Source of the DNA: Mesaphorura yosii
Lineage: Eukaryota; Arthropoda; Collembola; Poduromorpha; Tullbergiidae
Direction: 5' to 3'
Assembly: GCA_009869945.1 (NCBI GenBank)
Contig: WIXG01000014.1
Coordinates: 417,094 to 481,093 of the forward strand
DNA length: 64,000 bases
The position numbers were made by a program, and so were the translations under genes. Every line of letters begins with the position of its first letter. Position 1 is the stretch's first letter. The notes below the pieces were generated by a model, which did no database searches, had not been told where the DNA came from, and saw only the letters and a list, made by a program, of their open reading frames with translations. Of this stretch, positions 35,357 to 49,699 are shown piece by piece.

Positions 35357-38300
35357 AATTGAAACGTGCATGCTTTCAGCTCATGTTTCATTTCCTGGGA
35401 CACCTGCACGTAGAAGGGTCCGCATCAAAGGAACTGTTGACTCGAACGAATACCAGAAATTCATTCGACACATTTGAACTAGCGACGGCTTCCAGCGGAA
35501 GCCAATTCGCCAGTTCCCAGCATAAAGTATTTTGTAGCTTCACTCGCATTGCAAGGTCCAAGCTCCAGGGCTTGTGCTCATAATCGTGTTTCTCCAAATG
35601 CTACTTTTGTGCAATCTGTGCTATTTTTGGAATTCCTGAATTTTCTCGCGATTCCTCAAATTTGGCTGATCATGGTGAGTTTGCCTGATGGGGCAGACTA
35701 TTACATAATTTGCAGTCTTATTTAAATTCTGAGATGAAATTTCATGTATTTAGATTTACAGGACTAGCAACGTGATAGGAAGCGACATGTCGCATTGGAC
35801 CTCGGCAGTAATTTTAGTCCCATAAGCTGGAATTCCGAGGTTTGTGATTCTGTTTGCCTCATTTCCTGTCAACTTCCGGCGCGATTCAAATCCCACCACT
35901 TGGAATCTTGTTACAATGAACCACGTCCCCAGGCTACTTATCTACAGTCAAAATGACCTTCACCAAGCGAAGGAATTTCCAAGTACTGGGACCGGAAACA
36001 ACACGGGACCCGGTGCAGTGAATCGTGTAACGGGATATTAACGAAGTAAAAGTTGCTCAGAATAGGGAAATTGCACATAAATTATAACCACACTGTAATG
36101 AGTCATTCCAACACATGCATAATGTGAGTGTTTACCCAATAGTGAATTTATCCAATATGTGAAGGAGCCAAAATATAGCCAGTCAGTAATGTCATGTATC
36201 AGAAAGCCCGACACCAGTCCCACGCAAAACGAGAAACAGTTCGCACGAAGGACGAGTGCAAGTGGTTTGAATAGAAAGAGAAAGTTCTAAGAATGCAAAA
36301 GAAAATAACTATAATTTGGTCAAACTCTGGCGGAAAATTCGTTTACTGTGGAAGTGTCCCGTAACAAGCTAACACTCGTTTGATTCTTGCGGCCTTGCCA
36401 AAACGCAATAGTTTCACGAAATATTTACATTCGTTCCAGCCCAGACAAATATTATGCGTACAAGTAAGCACGAAAAGTATCTCAAAGTCAGACGAATGAG
36501 AGGTACTGTAGACAGTCTGGATCAGATAAGGTATGCTTTGCTTGTATAAATACTTCCGTTTCGACCTTGCTACTGGAACTAAAAAATATGCAACTGGTAT
36601 TTGTAATCTTGACTGGGTCAGTTTAGCCACTCAATCTGTATAATACCTATCATTGGAATTACGGCTCAGCACTCGCCTGTCATAAGTGTCAGGCATACCG
36701 CAAAATGGGTGTATCAACATTATTAATGCTCCTAAGTCGATGGAGTACGTTTTAGAAGGCACAGTACGGCAATATTGCAGCAGGAATCTAAAGGCCATTT
36801 CTCGAATGCATCCTCGGGGACTACCGCCATACCATCTCGTCTCATAAACTTTTGAAACATCAAATTTACTTCCTCTAACTAACCATTTATTCCCTACTTT
36901 CAATGCAACGGAGCAGATTAAAAGTACTAGTTAAGGGACGGTCTAAGCTTAGTTCTTTCCTTCGGTTATAATTGTTCGCATTTATTCTGTGATGATTTAA
37001 ATGTCAGACATCCCAGGAATGATAATCGCATTCACATGAAGGATTTGTCAAAATACAAATAAGGACAAATTATTTTTCCTCAGAAAATGGATAGACAAAC
37101 TTGTATGCACTTGAAGCTTCACATCGTTCGAACGAAGGATGATTGCTGGAAACTGTTGTTCTACGTTATCCATATTATTAATCACGGCAAAAGTATTCAG
37201 GTGCAAATAAAGCTTGTGTGACGTTTCTGTCCTGTGCATTCGAAATAACTCCCAAGTAAGCCTTTCAAAATTTAATCGTTGTAAGGCGGGGGCAATGAAT
37301 TGGCAAATGGAAAGTACACAGAATGGGGCCACGAATTCGAAAACCTACGCAATGTGCTGGCAGCTGCGTCGGCATTTCCATTCATTCCGAAATTCCGATG
37401 CCCCGCACCTGTAACTCTCGATTCTTTTGTAGCATATGTAATCTGTAGCATTCGACCAACGAATTGAATCAATAATTTTATACGTTATTGCCTGCCAATG
37501 CCGTGGGCCATCCAGCTGTTCAAGAAAGAGTCGGCTTGGAATCACAGATTGCAGATTCCAAAAATAGACACAAGAACCAAACGACCTGTTAATTGATTCT
37601 GGTCTACCTTGTGACTTCTTTTGCTAATTTTAGATCTTGCCTGATAAATAACACCACATTCGAGTGAGGAGTGTAGAAGGAAGTATCAATTTCCCCAAGC
37701 AACGGAGAGTAAGGCTGATTATTTAAATAAGAAACACGTTCGAATTCGCAAAGTTTCCTTCAATCGGAGCGCGGTGCCTCTGCCGCCTGCCACAAACCGC
37801 CTCAGCAGAACGTTGATAATATTGATTAATTTTCGGAAAGTATCTTCCACACAAAGTGAGAGAAAAGGTGCAGATGTAAGTGGAATTTTGCTTTCATATG
37901 TCACATATCACTCCTCTTTCTTGTTCCATTGCTGTTTCAACTTTTCTATTCTCTCACTTGAGCACCGGCAGCAGATTGATTGAACCAGCTTCACCACACT
38001 AAGCGCATTATTCACCTCTCCAACAGCGGCAAGCCTACATCGCTACAGCTTGAGTTCGATTGCAATATCGTAAAACTCACTCCACTGTCAAAGATTCGAC
38101 TTTATTGCAATTCTTTCATTCTTTCCGCCTCGTCCTTACACTGCTTTTAAAATGAACATCGTGAAGATGATACTGTGCTGCAGCAAAAAAAAAGAACTCC
38201 CAAATTAACAGTTCTTCAACTTGTCCTTGCGTCACACTTGTTTGCGAAACTACACACAACCAAATATAATGCATTTGCCGTGTTCAATGAAGTACAAACT

Positions 38301-39554
38301 TGAATTTGTTTACGGCAAGTCTGGCCTAATGAAATCAATTCTCAACACCCCAGTGGCGCTCGGATTTAGAAATTGGTACTTGGTTTGGTCGACGTCGTGT
38401 TCACATTTTCGGAAGCACATCGTGTTGTAGTAACCTTGAATTTGAGATCTGTCAGCCTCGCCAAAGTTGGAAACTAAAGAGCAGTAAACTAAAGGCGTGC
38501 TGCAAATCGCGCGTCATTAAGAAAGTCAAAGAAAACTTTGTTTTTCTCATTATGCGCGTCGTGAAAACGACAGACCAAAGCCTGCCACGCCATGCCATGC
38601 CAAAACGAAAGCATCTGTTTCTTCAGACATTAGCCCATAATTGAAAAATATTATGTCTTACAAAGATGTGATTGGCAAACCCCCCATTGACGCAGCAGAC
38701 TGCCGTAAAGGCAAACTAGTGTTGGGCTCATTCTAAAATAAATCGCGACTGACATGGCGATGTCAGGGGAAGAACGAATCCAATCTGTGCCACGAGAAGA
38801 AGTTGTAATCATAAAAACATAAAAACACTCATCTTTGTAGACTATTTCCAGTTGCCAATAATGTCTTCATTCGATAATATTAAAAGATTTGCCTTCCCAT
38901 GTCTGACGAAATCGTCTCGGGAGGAGCTTCCCACAACATATGTGTAGGTGATCAATCTCAGCAGCTATCAAAATGTGGCTCAGATTCTGAAAGAGTCTGG
39001 TTCAATCCAGGAAATGCGTTCATAGATAATTCATTTAATTATAAAGTATGGAATGGAATTCACAAGTCCAGATTGTTGTATCTATGTACAAATTGCAACA
39101 CATAAAATGTTCACTTCCTCAGAATGGATCTCAAATCACAACACAACAGTCTTCCAACAAAATTATCAAGGAGAAAGTAAATAATCAAGAGATCTGGAAA
39201 AACAACAGCGAAAAAGCTCCTAGTAGTTTTAATGTTTGTACTATGCGCTAATAGTTATTTGAATCATGCTGAATCACAGAACCGACTTGCAGTATCGATG
39301 TGCCACATTTCACCGCGGTCTTGGGTGTACACACATCCACTTCCTCTACGGCGGCAAGAATGGGCGCCAGGAAGACAGTGTAAACAGAGTACGACGAAAA
39401 AAAGAAAAACAATAGCGAAGGTCGCAAGTAACATAGCTCATGCAGCACACAACACACAATTATGTTATGGTCGCTCTCTGAATCATGAAATGACAGATAT
39501 CTTTCCTTCGGTCTGCTTTGCCTTGATTCTCAGATGACACACAAGAAGGAAATC
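35357..39554. other. Non-coding stretch; nothing recognised
   Basis: Short open frames occur on both strands, for example two adjoining antisense ones at 36343-36903. None carries a known motif or a run of consistent splice sites. No simple repeat of note was seen. Confidence 0.35.
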
Positions 39555-39646
39555 AAAGAGGGAAAGTTTCCACAAATTGATTCGAATATTGTTTTTTTTC
39601 CTTCTCATACTGCGCAAGTTTATATGTTTGTGAAACTTTCCTCTTT
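39555..39646 (+). ncRNA. Candidate hairpin RNA
   Basis: CAAAGAGGGAAAGTTTCCAC (from 39554) pairs with GTGAAACTTTCCTCTTTG (39630-39647). This gives a stem of about 21 bp, counting the following ACAAA/TTTGT pairs, with two single-base bulges. The loop of about 50 nt is long for a microRNA precursor. The hairpin could be a microRNA precursor or a remnant of an inverted-repeat element; sequence alone does not decide. Confidence 0.2.
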
Positions 39647-42107
39647 GCAACATTTTTACAATTTTGGTGTGTGTGGCATGTTTTTCCCGTGCTCTTTCCC
39701 ATTAGGATGACATCAACACACCTGAAAGTGCAGTCTCTTCTCATTTGTTGTCCGTGCCGCTTGCTGTCCGGGCTCAGGAACATGTTTTGTCTACGACCGA
39801 AGCTGAAGCTGTTCAATTTCTTGCTGTAGCCATTGTGGCAAATCAATATATAATCTTAGATGGACTCCTATAATTAATCTCTCAGTACATAATTATATGA
39901 AGCTCTTCTAATAGGCACTCGTGTGCCTGATCCTTCATAAATATAATGAGACGGGCAAACCCTATTGTGTCTATTGATCACTAGGAGCTTAGTAAATTAT
40001 CGAAGGCTGTTATTACCTTGAAAGCTACTTAAGTTACGAGTTCAAGCTCTTAGTTACGTCTCAGCAGATAATCTCTACATTGTGATCATTTCATTCTTTA
40101 CGAAGTTTGCTCGATGATCCCGGGGAAGATTTTAATTTTCTTTCAGACCCCATGAAATTCGCTTTTCTTATACACCAATTTAATTCATTGCGAAAAAGAC
40201 GCTAAATAAGGATATTCTACGGCAAGCGCTCGTCAGCTCCAAAACCTTCCCATACCTGACCAAGAGAATCTAGAGACCATCATGAAAATTTGGCACTGGA
40301 AAGCACAAAATCGAGTCTGGTTCCTTGACTTGAGGATTAGAGCAAGCAGAGCAGGTTGGTTTAAGATCAGGGTTTCACGGTGCCCCGCAAGAGGCATACA
40401 ATCACATGTAAAGCCAAGCTCGTGCTCAAGTTGGCCCATGATGTTGGCTCCGTGGGGTTTGCCGGAGAATGGCAATCACTCACGATTGGAAACATAATAA
40501 TAAAAGAGTAATAATGTTATGTAACAGCCGGTTTGGGAGCCTGCCGAATTTGCCATTGCTACTTGACACAATGATATATGGCCTTTCGGTTAAGTTCAAG
40601 AACGCACGCATGTCGTCTGCTTCATGTTCTCGTCAAACTGCAGTCGAACACTAATAGACTCCACAGCGAGACGAAATGGAAGTGCAGCTTTGAGCGAGAG
40701 ATGATGAAAGGCAATTTATCGGAACATAATGTTTGTGTTTGATTTGAAAGAAACATTTTAAAAGAACCGAGTCTGTTATTTTGTGCACTACAAACTTCCA
40801 AGCGATACCATTGCAACTTGAATCGTATAAGAAACATGTTGCAAAATTTGATTTGCTATTATTTCTTCTTGTACCAAATACAGGTCAAACATTTTTAATG
40901 CTTTCAGCTGAAGAAATTGTAGCCGGAGTAAGTAACGATGATTACGGCCAAGGACATTACCAACAGGAACCACTGTAATTTTCCATTAATAGTGAGTGGA
41001 GAACAAAGTCCCATATTCCACGCAATCGGATCAGGTTCCAACAAATTGCATTAATCTCCTATATTGGACACAGCCCGCGCCCGTGTATTTGTTCACGTGG
41101 GCATTGTAGCTTCATTGTACACATTACGATGGAAAGTAGCTAATTCGAAAAGACTCTACTTGGAAACCCCTTGAAGAAGGTGCAAAAATAGCTTGTGAGA
41201 AACATAAATAAGTACATATTCAATGTATAAATTCACGTTGAAACTTTCTCAAGTCAAACAGGAGTTTCTGAGTCGGAGTCGAAATATGAAACCGGAGAAA
41301 CTATTTTTGACTCGAAAGATATAAAATAAATCGGAAAGCGTTAACAATCTTTTATAAACCTCAGCTTGATTTCGAATAGCATTATTGTCAAGAGTTATAA
41401 ATAGACAGAGAAAGAGAGTCGAGACGAAGCGGGATGCTGAAACCGTACACGCTGCTTAATGGCGGAGGTTGTTGGTGAGAAAGTTTTACGCAATGTGTAC
41501 GAGATGAACGTGTACTCAGTCGAACACGGGCGAATGAAATTGAGGCTTCAGAGGGAATTAAATTCAGCTCGAGTCGTGCCGTACTGCCGCAGTCGAAATC
41601 ATAATCACGCAAGCAAGGTAAAGTTCGTTGTATAAGGTTAATTAAATCTGGGCGTAAGCTGATTAACCTTGCATTCAAATTACTTTACTTGGAATCGAAA
41701 TCAAGTAATGGAAAACTACTCGCCGCTCTAAACCAACCACGTCGAGCATGAACATCTGAATAAACAAAATAATGGGATGACAGGGCCGTCGATTCTGATA
41801 CGCCGAAGTGCATCACAGTCGATTAAGTTCTATGAAGTCTCGGCAAGTCAGGAGCTAGATAAACAATGCCATGACCACAGTGCACGGTCAAAATGCTGTG
41901 TACACCATCCACGACAGAGAAAAAGGCCCACATCAATCTTCCAGTGAAATTCAACCCCGAATTAAATTATCCTCCTTCCATTATGGTGCAGGGTTATTTT
42001 TGTACAGTGATTTGCGTAACAAGTTTAAAACGGTTATTAAAACTTGAGACCCCTTCTTCTCGATGCACGCGCAAGCGATTACTTGATACTATTACGACTA
42101 CTATTAA

Positions 42108-42125
42108 TTATTATTATTATTATTA
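42108..42125 (+). repeat. ATT trinucleotide microsatellite
   Basis: This is a short uninterrupted run of ATT units (about six copies), preceded by degenerate ACT/ATT triplets. Confidence 0.8.
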
Positions 42126-45100
42126 CAGTACACTAATTCAATCCTAAGTTTTGAATTGAATTTCCAAGAACATAATAGAAGTGTATCCTTTCAAGCCATT
42201 TTTCCTCAAGTTTAAATTTGTGTATTAATATCGCGCATGTGCAGCCGCTGCTGGCAACTTTTGTCAACTCTCCACGAATGTAGACTAGTACTTGGACGCT
42301 CTGTAATTATCGTCATTGCCACCGCTGATGATATTGTCAAGATCAATTAATCCGTGAAGTGAGACTTTTTCATCTACGCATGCAGCAGAAAACTGTACTC
42401 TTGTGTAAATTGTAGGATCGTGCTACACAGCTCGCTAATTGCACAGGCCTCAGAGTGCGGAGTGTGCGAAAAGTTGTCCGTGATCTCCTGGTAATTACCA
42501 GCACGGACAAGTAGGCAGTGAGTGCGGTGCGAGACTGCGACTGGGACCCAACCAGATGAAGCTTATGCTGCAGTTGACGATCTCATGGTTTAGTAAATTA
42601 GTTACTCTGGGCTGCGGGTTTCAGAACGAAATTACTCAAGCCTAACTCTGCCATAAATTTGAGATCTGTTGTTGTTGTCACTAATACTAATGCGCGTCAC
42701 TTGTTGTGATGCATAATGCTAATTGGATATTCGAGTACAGTCACCGATCCAGGATTCAGGACTCAGTCGTTAGACGGTCTGGCAGTGCCACGTAACTGCA
42801 CTCTAGCTTTCTCCAACCTGCTGAATCTGTTATTATCCAGCCTACAAACTTGGCGTTCCATGCAAATGAAAATGCTTTCTTGCTGCCTTCTCTACCAGTG
42901 CAAAAGTTTTGGGTAGCTTTTGCTTCGCCAGTTTTTATCGCAACTTCAATGGCAAGTAAAGCCTCGGTCGATCTTCCTCCTGCTTTCTTCACATCATCGC
43001 AATATAAAAATGCGAGGATGTGATTACACGCTATTACGGTACTTGAAATGAGAATATTCTTTCTGTTCCTGACATGTATGATGGTATCATTTCTCTGTTG
43101 CAAGTTTATCCAACTTTTCATGTGGTGTACTACAAGTAATAACTAAAAGTAGTTTGTGTTTCTTGTCTGGTGTTTAAAAGTTTGTTGACATTATTTACTG
43201 ATGTGAGAAATCAGCGATAAAAATTTAAAAAACGGCAAAACGAGTGATGTGAATTTATTACCGTTGACCCTTCCAGAGCCTGTGTTTCAGGTCTGAAAGC
43301 TATGTTTCATTTACAAGGTCGTTAATGGTCTTCTCATAAATATACTCTAGTGTTAGACATTTACGAAATTTACGATTTTCACACACACTCATTTGTTCAG
43401 ACAAAAATATATCCAGTAAACTCGGTGCTGGAATTGCGTGTATGGCAAAAGAAGCAAGTATAGAGTATTGGAATGAGAAGAAGCTCGGCAAGAATGCAAA
43501 TGGCGCTTCTGCCCCGCCTCGCAACATTCTCGATTGTGTTAAAGATGATAAAAGGTCGGCTGTGGTACTTTTTCATGAAAAACAACACAAAATCCCGATG
43601 CCGGCGATGCACGAAAGCAAGGTGAAAGAATGTAACTTTTCCCCGCTGAATTGCACTTTAACGCAACGGAATGTTTCCTCTTCTCGTCCATTTTCTCTTC
43701 TCATTCATCCACAATGATTTATTGTTTCCGTTTTCGTTTCCTTAGTGGAGACAGACCAAGTTGGCTTGCGGGTGTACAATTGCTTGTACTTCGATCCCGC
43801 GGTTCATAAAACGAAATCTGTCTTTTGCTTGGTAAGTATGGGTACCATCGGTATCATTTTGATATTGTATGGTATCGCTACTAGTGCGGAAAGGAATTAC
43901 TCCAATCCTGACTGAAAAGTTAATACCATTAAATTCGCTCTGCTGTGGTCAGCCTGCCTCCTCTGCTCCTTGTTTCTGTTTCTGAATTTTTCGCGCGCTC
44001 GCGACGACGCACTGCTCAACACAATAACATTGAGCGCACAAATGCGAAAATTAATGGCACGCCGAAAAGATCGCGTTGACTTTACACGTTCGAACAAAAA
44101 TATTGCGGACGTGCATCTGAATTATTTATTATATTTATTGTTCAGAACCTACAAAATACAAGCACAAGCAGGGGCCAAAGCTTGCAGAAAAGCCTATTCT
44201 TACAGGGAATTGAAGTAAATGAGACAGAATAAATTAATGTATAATGCTTCTCATGAATAAAAATTTAACCGTCGAGAAAAGTGGTTGTGGTGTGCTCGCA
44301 ACTTGTGCCCAGCTATTCTGAGTCTGCAATGATTGTTAGCAATTCGACCTACGACCGCATCTAGAGATCCATCCAGGCGCAGTCTTCGTCGCCAGTACCA
44401 GCAAACCACGCTAAACTGGCTCAAGGCACGCTGTGCGGGGGATGTATCTGTGCACCTTGTGTACATATTCCGCGTGGTCGGCTGTACATGAAAATAACTG
44501 CTTTGTGCCAAGTCGCAATTAAATGTAATTAACTCCATTCTGGGTTCTGGCAGACTTTGTTGGTTTATGCCGTAAATCGGCAGCACGTATTAATTACAGC
44601 AACCTGTATTAAATGTACCCAGCCCATTTTCAACCTTGACTTGGCAAATGTTGGTCTTGACATTGGCTTTTTATAAATACTGAGCTCAGAATTTAAGCGA
44701 CGCAGACAGGGTAACCCCCTGACTGCTCTTGGCATTGGGAATCTGAAGCGTGCATGGAATTAAACATTAAGCACATTCTTCTTTATTTCATCAGTCGTCA
44801 TCAAAACAAATTCACGACTACTAGCGTAAACATAAAGATAGTTTGCTGTACGAATTATAGGCGGAATTATGTAACTGCGTGAAAATTGATTGCCCACAAT
44901 GTGCAAGCATAATTGTCAAGATTTCATGCACACGGTTGAGTCATACGATTCGATGCCTTCAAACGAGAGAGACATGGGACAGAAACGCTTGTGGAATTGG
45001 AACTATGCTTGGGATTTAACCCGAAGCAGTGCAGAAGCACAATTAATTGTGTTCCCTAGCACTGGTTGTCGTCCGCCGAGATAAATATGATGGAGTAACC

Positions 45101-48100
45101 GGAGTGCATTACAGATTAGTGAAGCAAGTTAGTTTAAAAGTTGTTGTACCAGTCATTTGGGGAATACAAATCCTTCAAAAGTTTTCTCAAATTCCCAAAT
45201 TGTGTAATATAATATGCTTTTATCAGTTCCTTGCCACATCAGTAAATATGAAATACTGCGCCCGATTTAATCCTATATTTAAGTTTTGCAGTCTAGATCG
45301 GAGGAGGCGGACGGAAAGTTTCCGAACAAAGTCACCACGAGGAATTCGACTCGACGATACGATGATGAATGTAAATACAATTATTGCCACTCAATGGACA
45401 CTCGACTCTCTTACTTATTAGGGCTCTCTTACACTTCGGGGAAAGTTGAGACAAGGCCTCCACATCGACTACTGGCATACGCTTGCTCGGTGTGGAATGT
45501 AATAATGGCAATTTACTTTTGTATTCGCGTTGGTTTCTAGCAGAATAGTGTTTACGCAGCAGCAATTGGACTCGTTGCGAATTCATTAGTGAAATTTGAC
45601 AAAGCAAATGTCGAGTTTATACTAGGAGTTAAGTTGAAAGGAATTCAAAAAGTAAAGAAGTCAAGGTTACCAGTTTAGAATGTCAAAGACTTCACTTTAC
45701 CTTCCAGCAGCAGCACAAGTGGGATGAGGAGACGGAGTAATTCAGATCGTATTTTCTGCTAATTTGTAATTAAATTCGGACGAGCGGAGGTATGTGTCCC
45801 CGAGTACAGCAACTGATCAAAGAAAGTTTCCACCGGAAAAGTCAACTGGATCGCTTATTTCGTGCGATCCGGCATGAACTTTATTTTTCAGTTCCCGAGC
45901 TCGAAATTGTTCACGTACACAATTCAAGTGTGCGTAATTAACTTAAACACAAAAGAATGTTTATTTCTGTCCGAGCAGATGATTTTTTCAGGTTTACTGG
46001 TAAGTTATTCATGGATGGGGTGTGTTTTTGTAAAAAAAAAAAAACTTAATTCGAATTTATGGTTGCTTCGATTTCACTCGTAAGTTCAATTGAGTCTGAC
46101 CAATTTCACAGTCGCACAGGCACAGAGATGCGGACAGCGGGTATCAAGTCTCAACTTTCCTCTCAAGCAGCTAAATAATGAATGAGACGCGTTGCTCAGT
46201 GAGGGGAAAGAACCAAGACTCACAAATCAGATACATTTACGGTGCAGTTAGGTAAAAGAATGCAATGGAGCTCACCGCTAGCACAAGCATTTACAACTGT
46301 TCACAACCCAAAGACCAAACGTGTCTCGCGAATTTACGTTCAGTGCTTGGCGTTATTTTTTGTCAAACTTCACTCTGTAGGAATGTTTTGATCACACACA
46401 GCTACGTTACAATTAAGGAGAAACGAAATTAAAAATAATGACACCAATAAACTCTACAACTTTCTTGTAGTCTTTTCATAGACTTGTTACGTGCGCTTTT
46501 CGAAGAGATATCGCTGCTCTTATGGCGAACGCGTGTAGCATCTTGGCTCGACCCTGGATGATGTTTGCATGCGCACGGACGAATCTCAACTGATGCCTGT
46601 AATGCATTCGGGCTCCATTATAACAGAACAATTGTATTGACAAAAAAGCTGTTGAAAATGATCTTCAGAACGAGCGTGAACAAGATAAGACCAAAACCGT
46701 GCACCAGTATCTGTTCCAAATTGGAAGTAGCCGGGATAAAAGCCCAAGTTAGAATTCAAGTGATAAGCGTACCAAAAAAGTATGACTGGCGGATATTAGT
46801 GTGTTGATTTACTTGATAAAATTTGCGTCTTATTCATAAAGCATATGAAAAAGTAAACCAGTCGTTTATCCATTGAATGGTCAAATGAACTGTAAAATCG
46901 GTGTCTACTAATTTGGACTGAGTTGGGCAGCTGTGATCTCTCACTTTTTATTTGATCTATTGAATTCTACAGAATTGAGATGATGACTAATTGAAACATT
47001 TAATGGCTTATATTCTGTGACGTCTATGACAATTGAGGGGCAAAAACACTTGTGATCATTCATCACAATTAAATTCACTGGAGTCGATCTCAGCGTGGGT
47101 TAAAACAGAGACCAGGTATTGTCAGCGTGGTTTGACAGCTATCAAATGTGTTTTTATTCGTTCAAAGTTAATTGGATTTTGCCATCTGAAGTGACCAAAC
47201 CGCCGTCATGTGAATGTCATCCTTTGTAATTTTATTAAGGTCAAATTTTAATGATCGCGCCCCAGCCTGTGGCGGTAATACACTCCACCACGACTGAGTT
47301 CTTTTTATTGCGCCTGGGATTTTACTTCAAATTCACTGTCAAGGAGAAGTTCAGCTCACACCAAACGCCGATGCTGCACGAGGCACACCATATGTATGGT
47401 TAATAAAACTGAGAGACATTCGAACAAAGTAGACATTGAAAAAGACAATAAAACCACTTGGGACAAATTGGCATGTGCTGTTTCCATTGATACTGCTTAT
47501 TTAATGTCAATATTTGAATTTGAAATTGAGTTTTGTCATTATGATTATTTACTTGCAATTCCAGCTCAACATTTGACATTTTACTTTAGGCTGAGTGATG
47601 CGATCCAACAAAATCAAGTCTAAACTCGCAAATCCAAGCGTGCCCCTGAACTTCCCTGTGAATTTGCAAATTTAACGATTTCGCATTCAGTGGACTTCAC
47701 GCGCCAAGTGTCAAAGTCAAGGTTCTGCTTTGAAAAGTGGCAGATGGCAAAACACTCGTAAAGTTAAAGCTCGGAGTGTTCAATTTTTTGCTGTCTGGCA
47801 TTTTCGATTGAAGCCCATAAAAATTTGATTGTGCCTGCAGTTGTCAATCGTCTTCTGTGGGCGGAATCTCTCCAAATTCCCAATTTCCACATTTTGTACT
47901 CGAGCCTCTAGTTCCTGGCAAACTTTGATCGAAACTTGTGATTCTGATTTGAAGTCGGCATGGTGAAGTTGCTTTTCATACGTTTGGAAGCGACAGAAAA
48001 GCTTTTATGTTATTATGACGCTGAGGACACTTCCTTCTGATGGCAGGCGTTGAAGGGACACGAAGTCGAATGGATCCTGACAGTCCATGCCTCTTAATAC

Positions 48101-49660
48101 TTTGCGTAATGAATCGCAACTGAGAGAAGCTGTGTAAACAGAGGACAACCTGTGCCCCATCCATTTCTCCTAATGGAAAACTTCCTTCGCGATAGGCTGT
48201 AATTATGTTCTCAATTAGGCCTGTCAATCACGCTGTGCTGGGCTCTACCGTGCCGTGTCAGTTTCTTTTGGCTGGCATTATTCTCATGCTAATAATAGAA
48301 CCCGCGATGTGAGACGAGTTTGCTTAACGGAGAACAATGGAATCGACCTGCAAATTCTCACCGTACAAATTCACAAGCTAAAAACCGGGCAGGTGAACGT
48401 CTACACCGTAAATTCAGATTCGGACTTTTTGAGTGATATCCGTTGTTGGAAGAGCAACGCATGTCTAGATGTTTCAGAAGAGCCACCATTGCCAAAAGCT
48501 GACTGCGTCTTCGCGAATCAAGAGTGCCCAAAAGCTGTACGCTGGAAAACATTTTGGAAGTGTGCGCCTTGATTAAATTTTAAATTGAACAGCAAGAAGG
48601 AAGTCAAAAGTTAATTAATTTGGTTTCTTAGTTCAACGGCGACGTTTTTGTCTTGCAGCTACTTAAATAATTATTTTTCATCCACAAATGGAAATTAGAA
48701 ATCACATGCTTGATGCTGTTGCTTTTACAGACTTACTGCTAAATCGATTTCCCAACGAACTCGTGAAAATTCGCGAATAAAGAGCCCACCGCAGGAAGTA
48801 CTTCACTTCAAAATTCATGTAGTTGGAGAAAATGACCTGCCAGTAAATGCTGAGAACATATGCCATCTATTCCGAACCAGACAGCCACTGTCTCGTGTCC
48901 GCAGGTCGAAGCGACATGTTTCTATAGAAATCTTGATGAATAAACTCATTTCTTAAAAGCAATGAAATGTAATGCGTCGCTACTCTGATTGAATAGTTTG
49001 TACCGCACCATTCAACCTCGAAATTTTAATTTGTTAACTGCTTACTTCGGCTCGATCTTTCAAGGAATGCAGTGGAGATGACGGGAAAGCCTTTTCACTG
49101 CCTTTTCCTTGTTCGCTTTCCCCGAGCAGACTCAGATGTTCATCTGATTCACTCATCAAAAATTGAGCGCGTGACAACGACGGGACGCGACAATCTCCCA
49201 CAGGCGTTGGTTGGCATGTGGGTCACAGAATACGCCACATGCATAACAATGATGTATGCGTCTGTGTCGTTGCTATTGTTCTCCTTTCTCCTTGGAACGT
49301 AGCCACTCGCAGGCACTCAAAATGCACTCAGTGAGTGACCTTTCGCCGTCATGACGCATCATAAAGTTGCTACTTTTATAGACTAAACCGCTTCTAATAA
49401 TAACTTCTTTGCATCAAAGCCTTTGTGTGATTGGAATTTGTTATGAGACGAATGCCACGAGCTTGACAAGAAAATGCAGACTCTAGAAAGGCTTTTGGTT
49501 ATTCTTTGTGATTTGAACCGAAACTGCAATTCTATTATGGTTACAAGGTAAGCATCCTGCGAATCGTGTCTGGGATTACGGCCTTCAGCTTCAAATGAAA
49601 TTCTGCATCTATTTATGATACACTTACAATAATGTAAATTAAATATAGCCAGAGAACTTT

Positions 49661-49699
49661 TCTTTTTCTCAGGTGTCAGAAAGTCTGACACGAGAAAGA
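49661..49699 (+). repeat. Bulged stem-loop
   Basis: GTGTCAGA-aag-TCTGACAC forms a perfect 8-bp stem with a 3-nt loop. Beyond a 2-nt bulge it is extended by TTTCTC pairing with GAGAAA. No gene context was found for it. Confidence 0.5.

Noticed and set aside
35881-35905. GATTCAAATCCCACC resembling a tRNA B box
   Set aside because: No A box at the right distance upstream and no cloverleaf could be drawn, so no tRNA is called.
36343-36903. Two adjoining antisense frames considered as a retrotransposon fragment
   Set aside because: No reverse transcriptase, integrase or gag motif was found in either.
48255-48572. 105-codon + strand open frame with several cysteines
   Set aside because: Considered as a small secreted protein, but there is no signal peptide and the cysteine spacing fits no known family.
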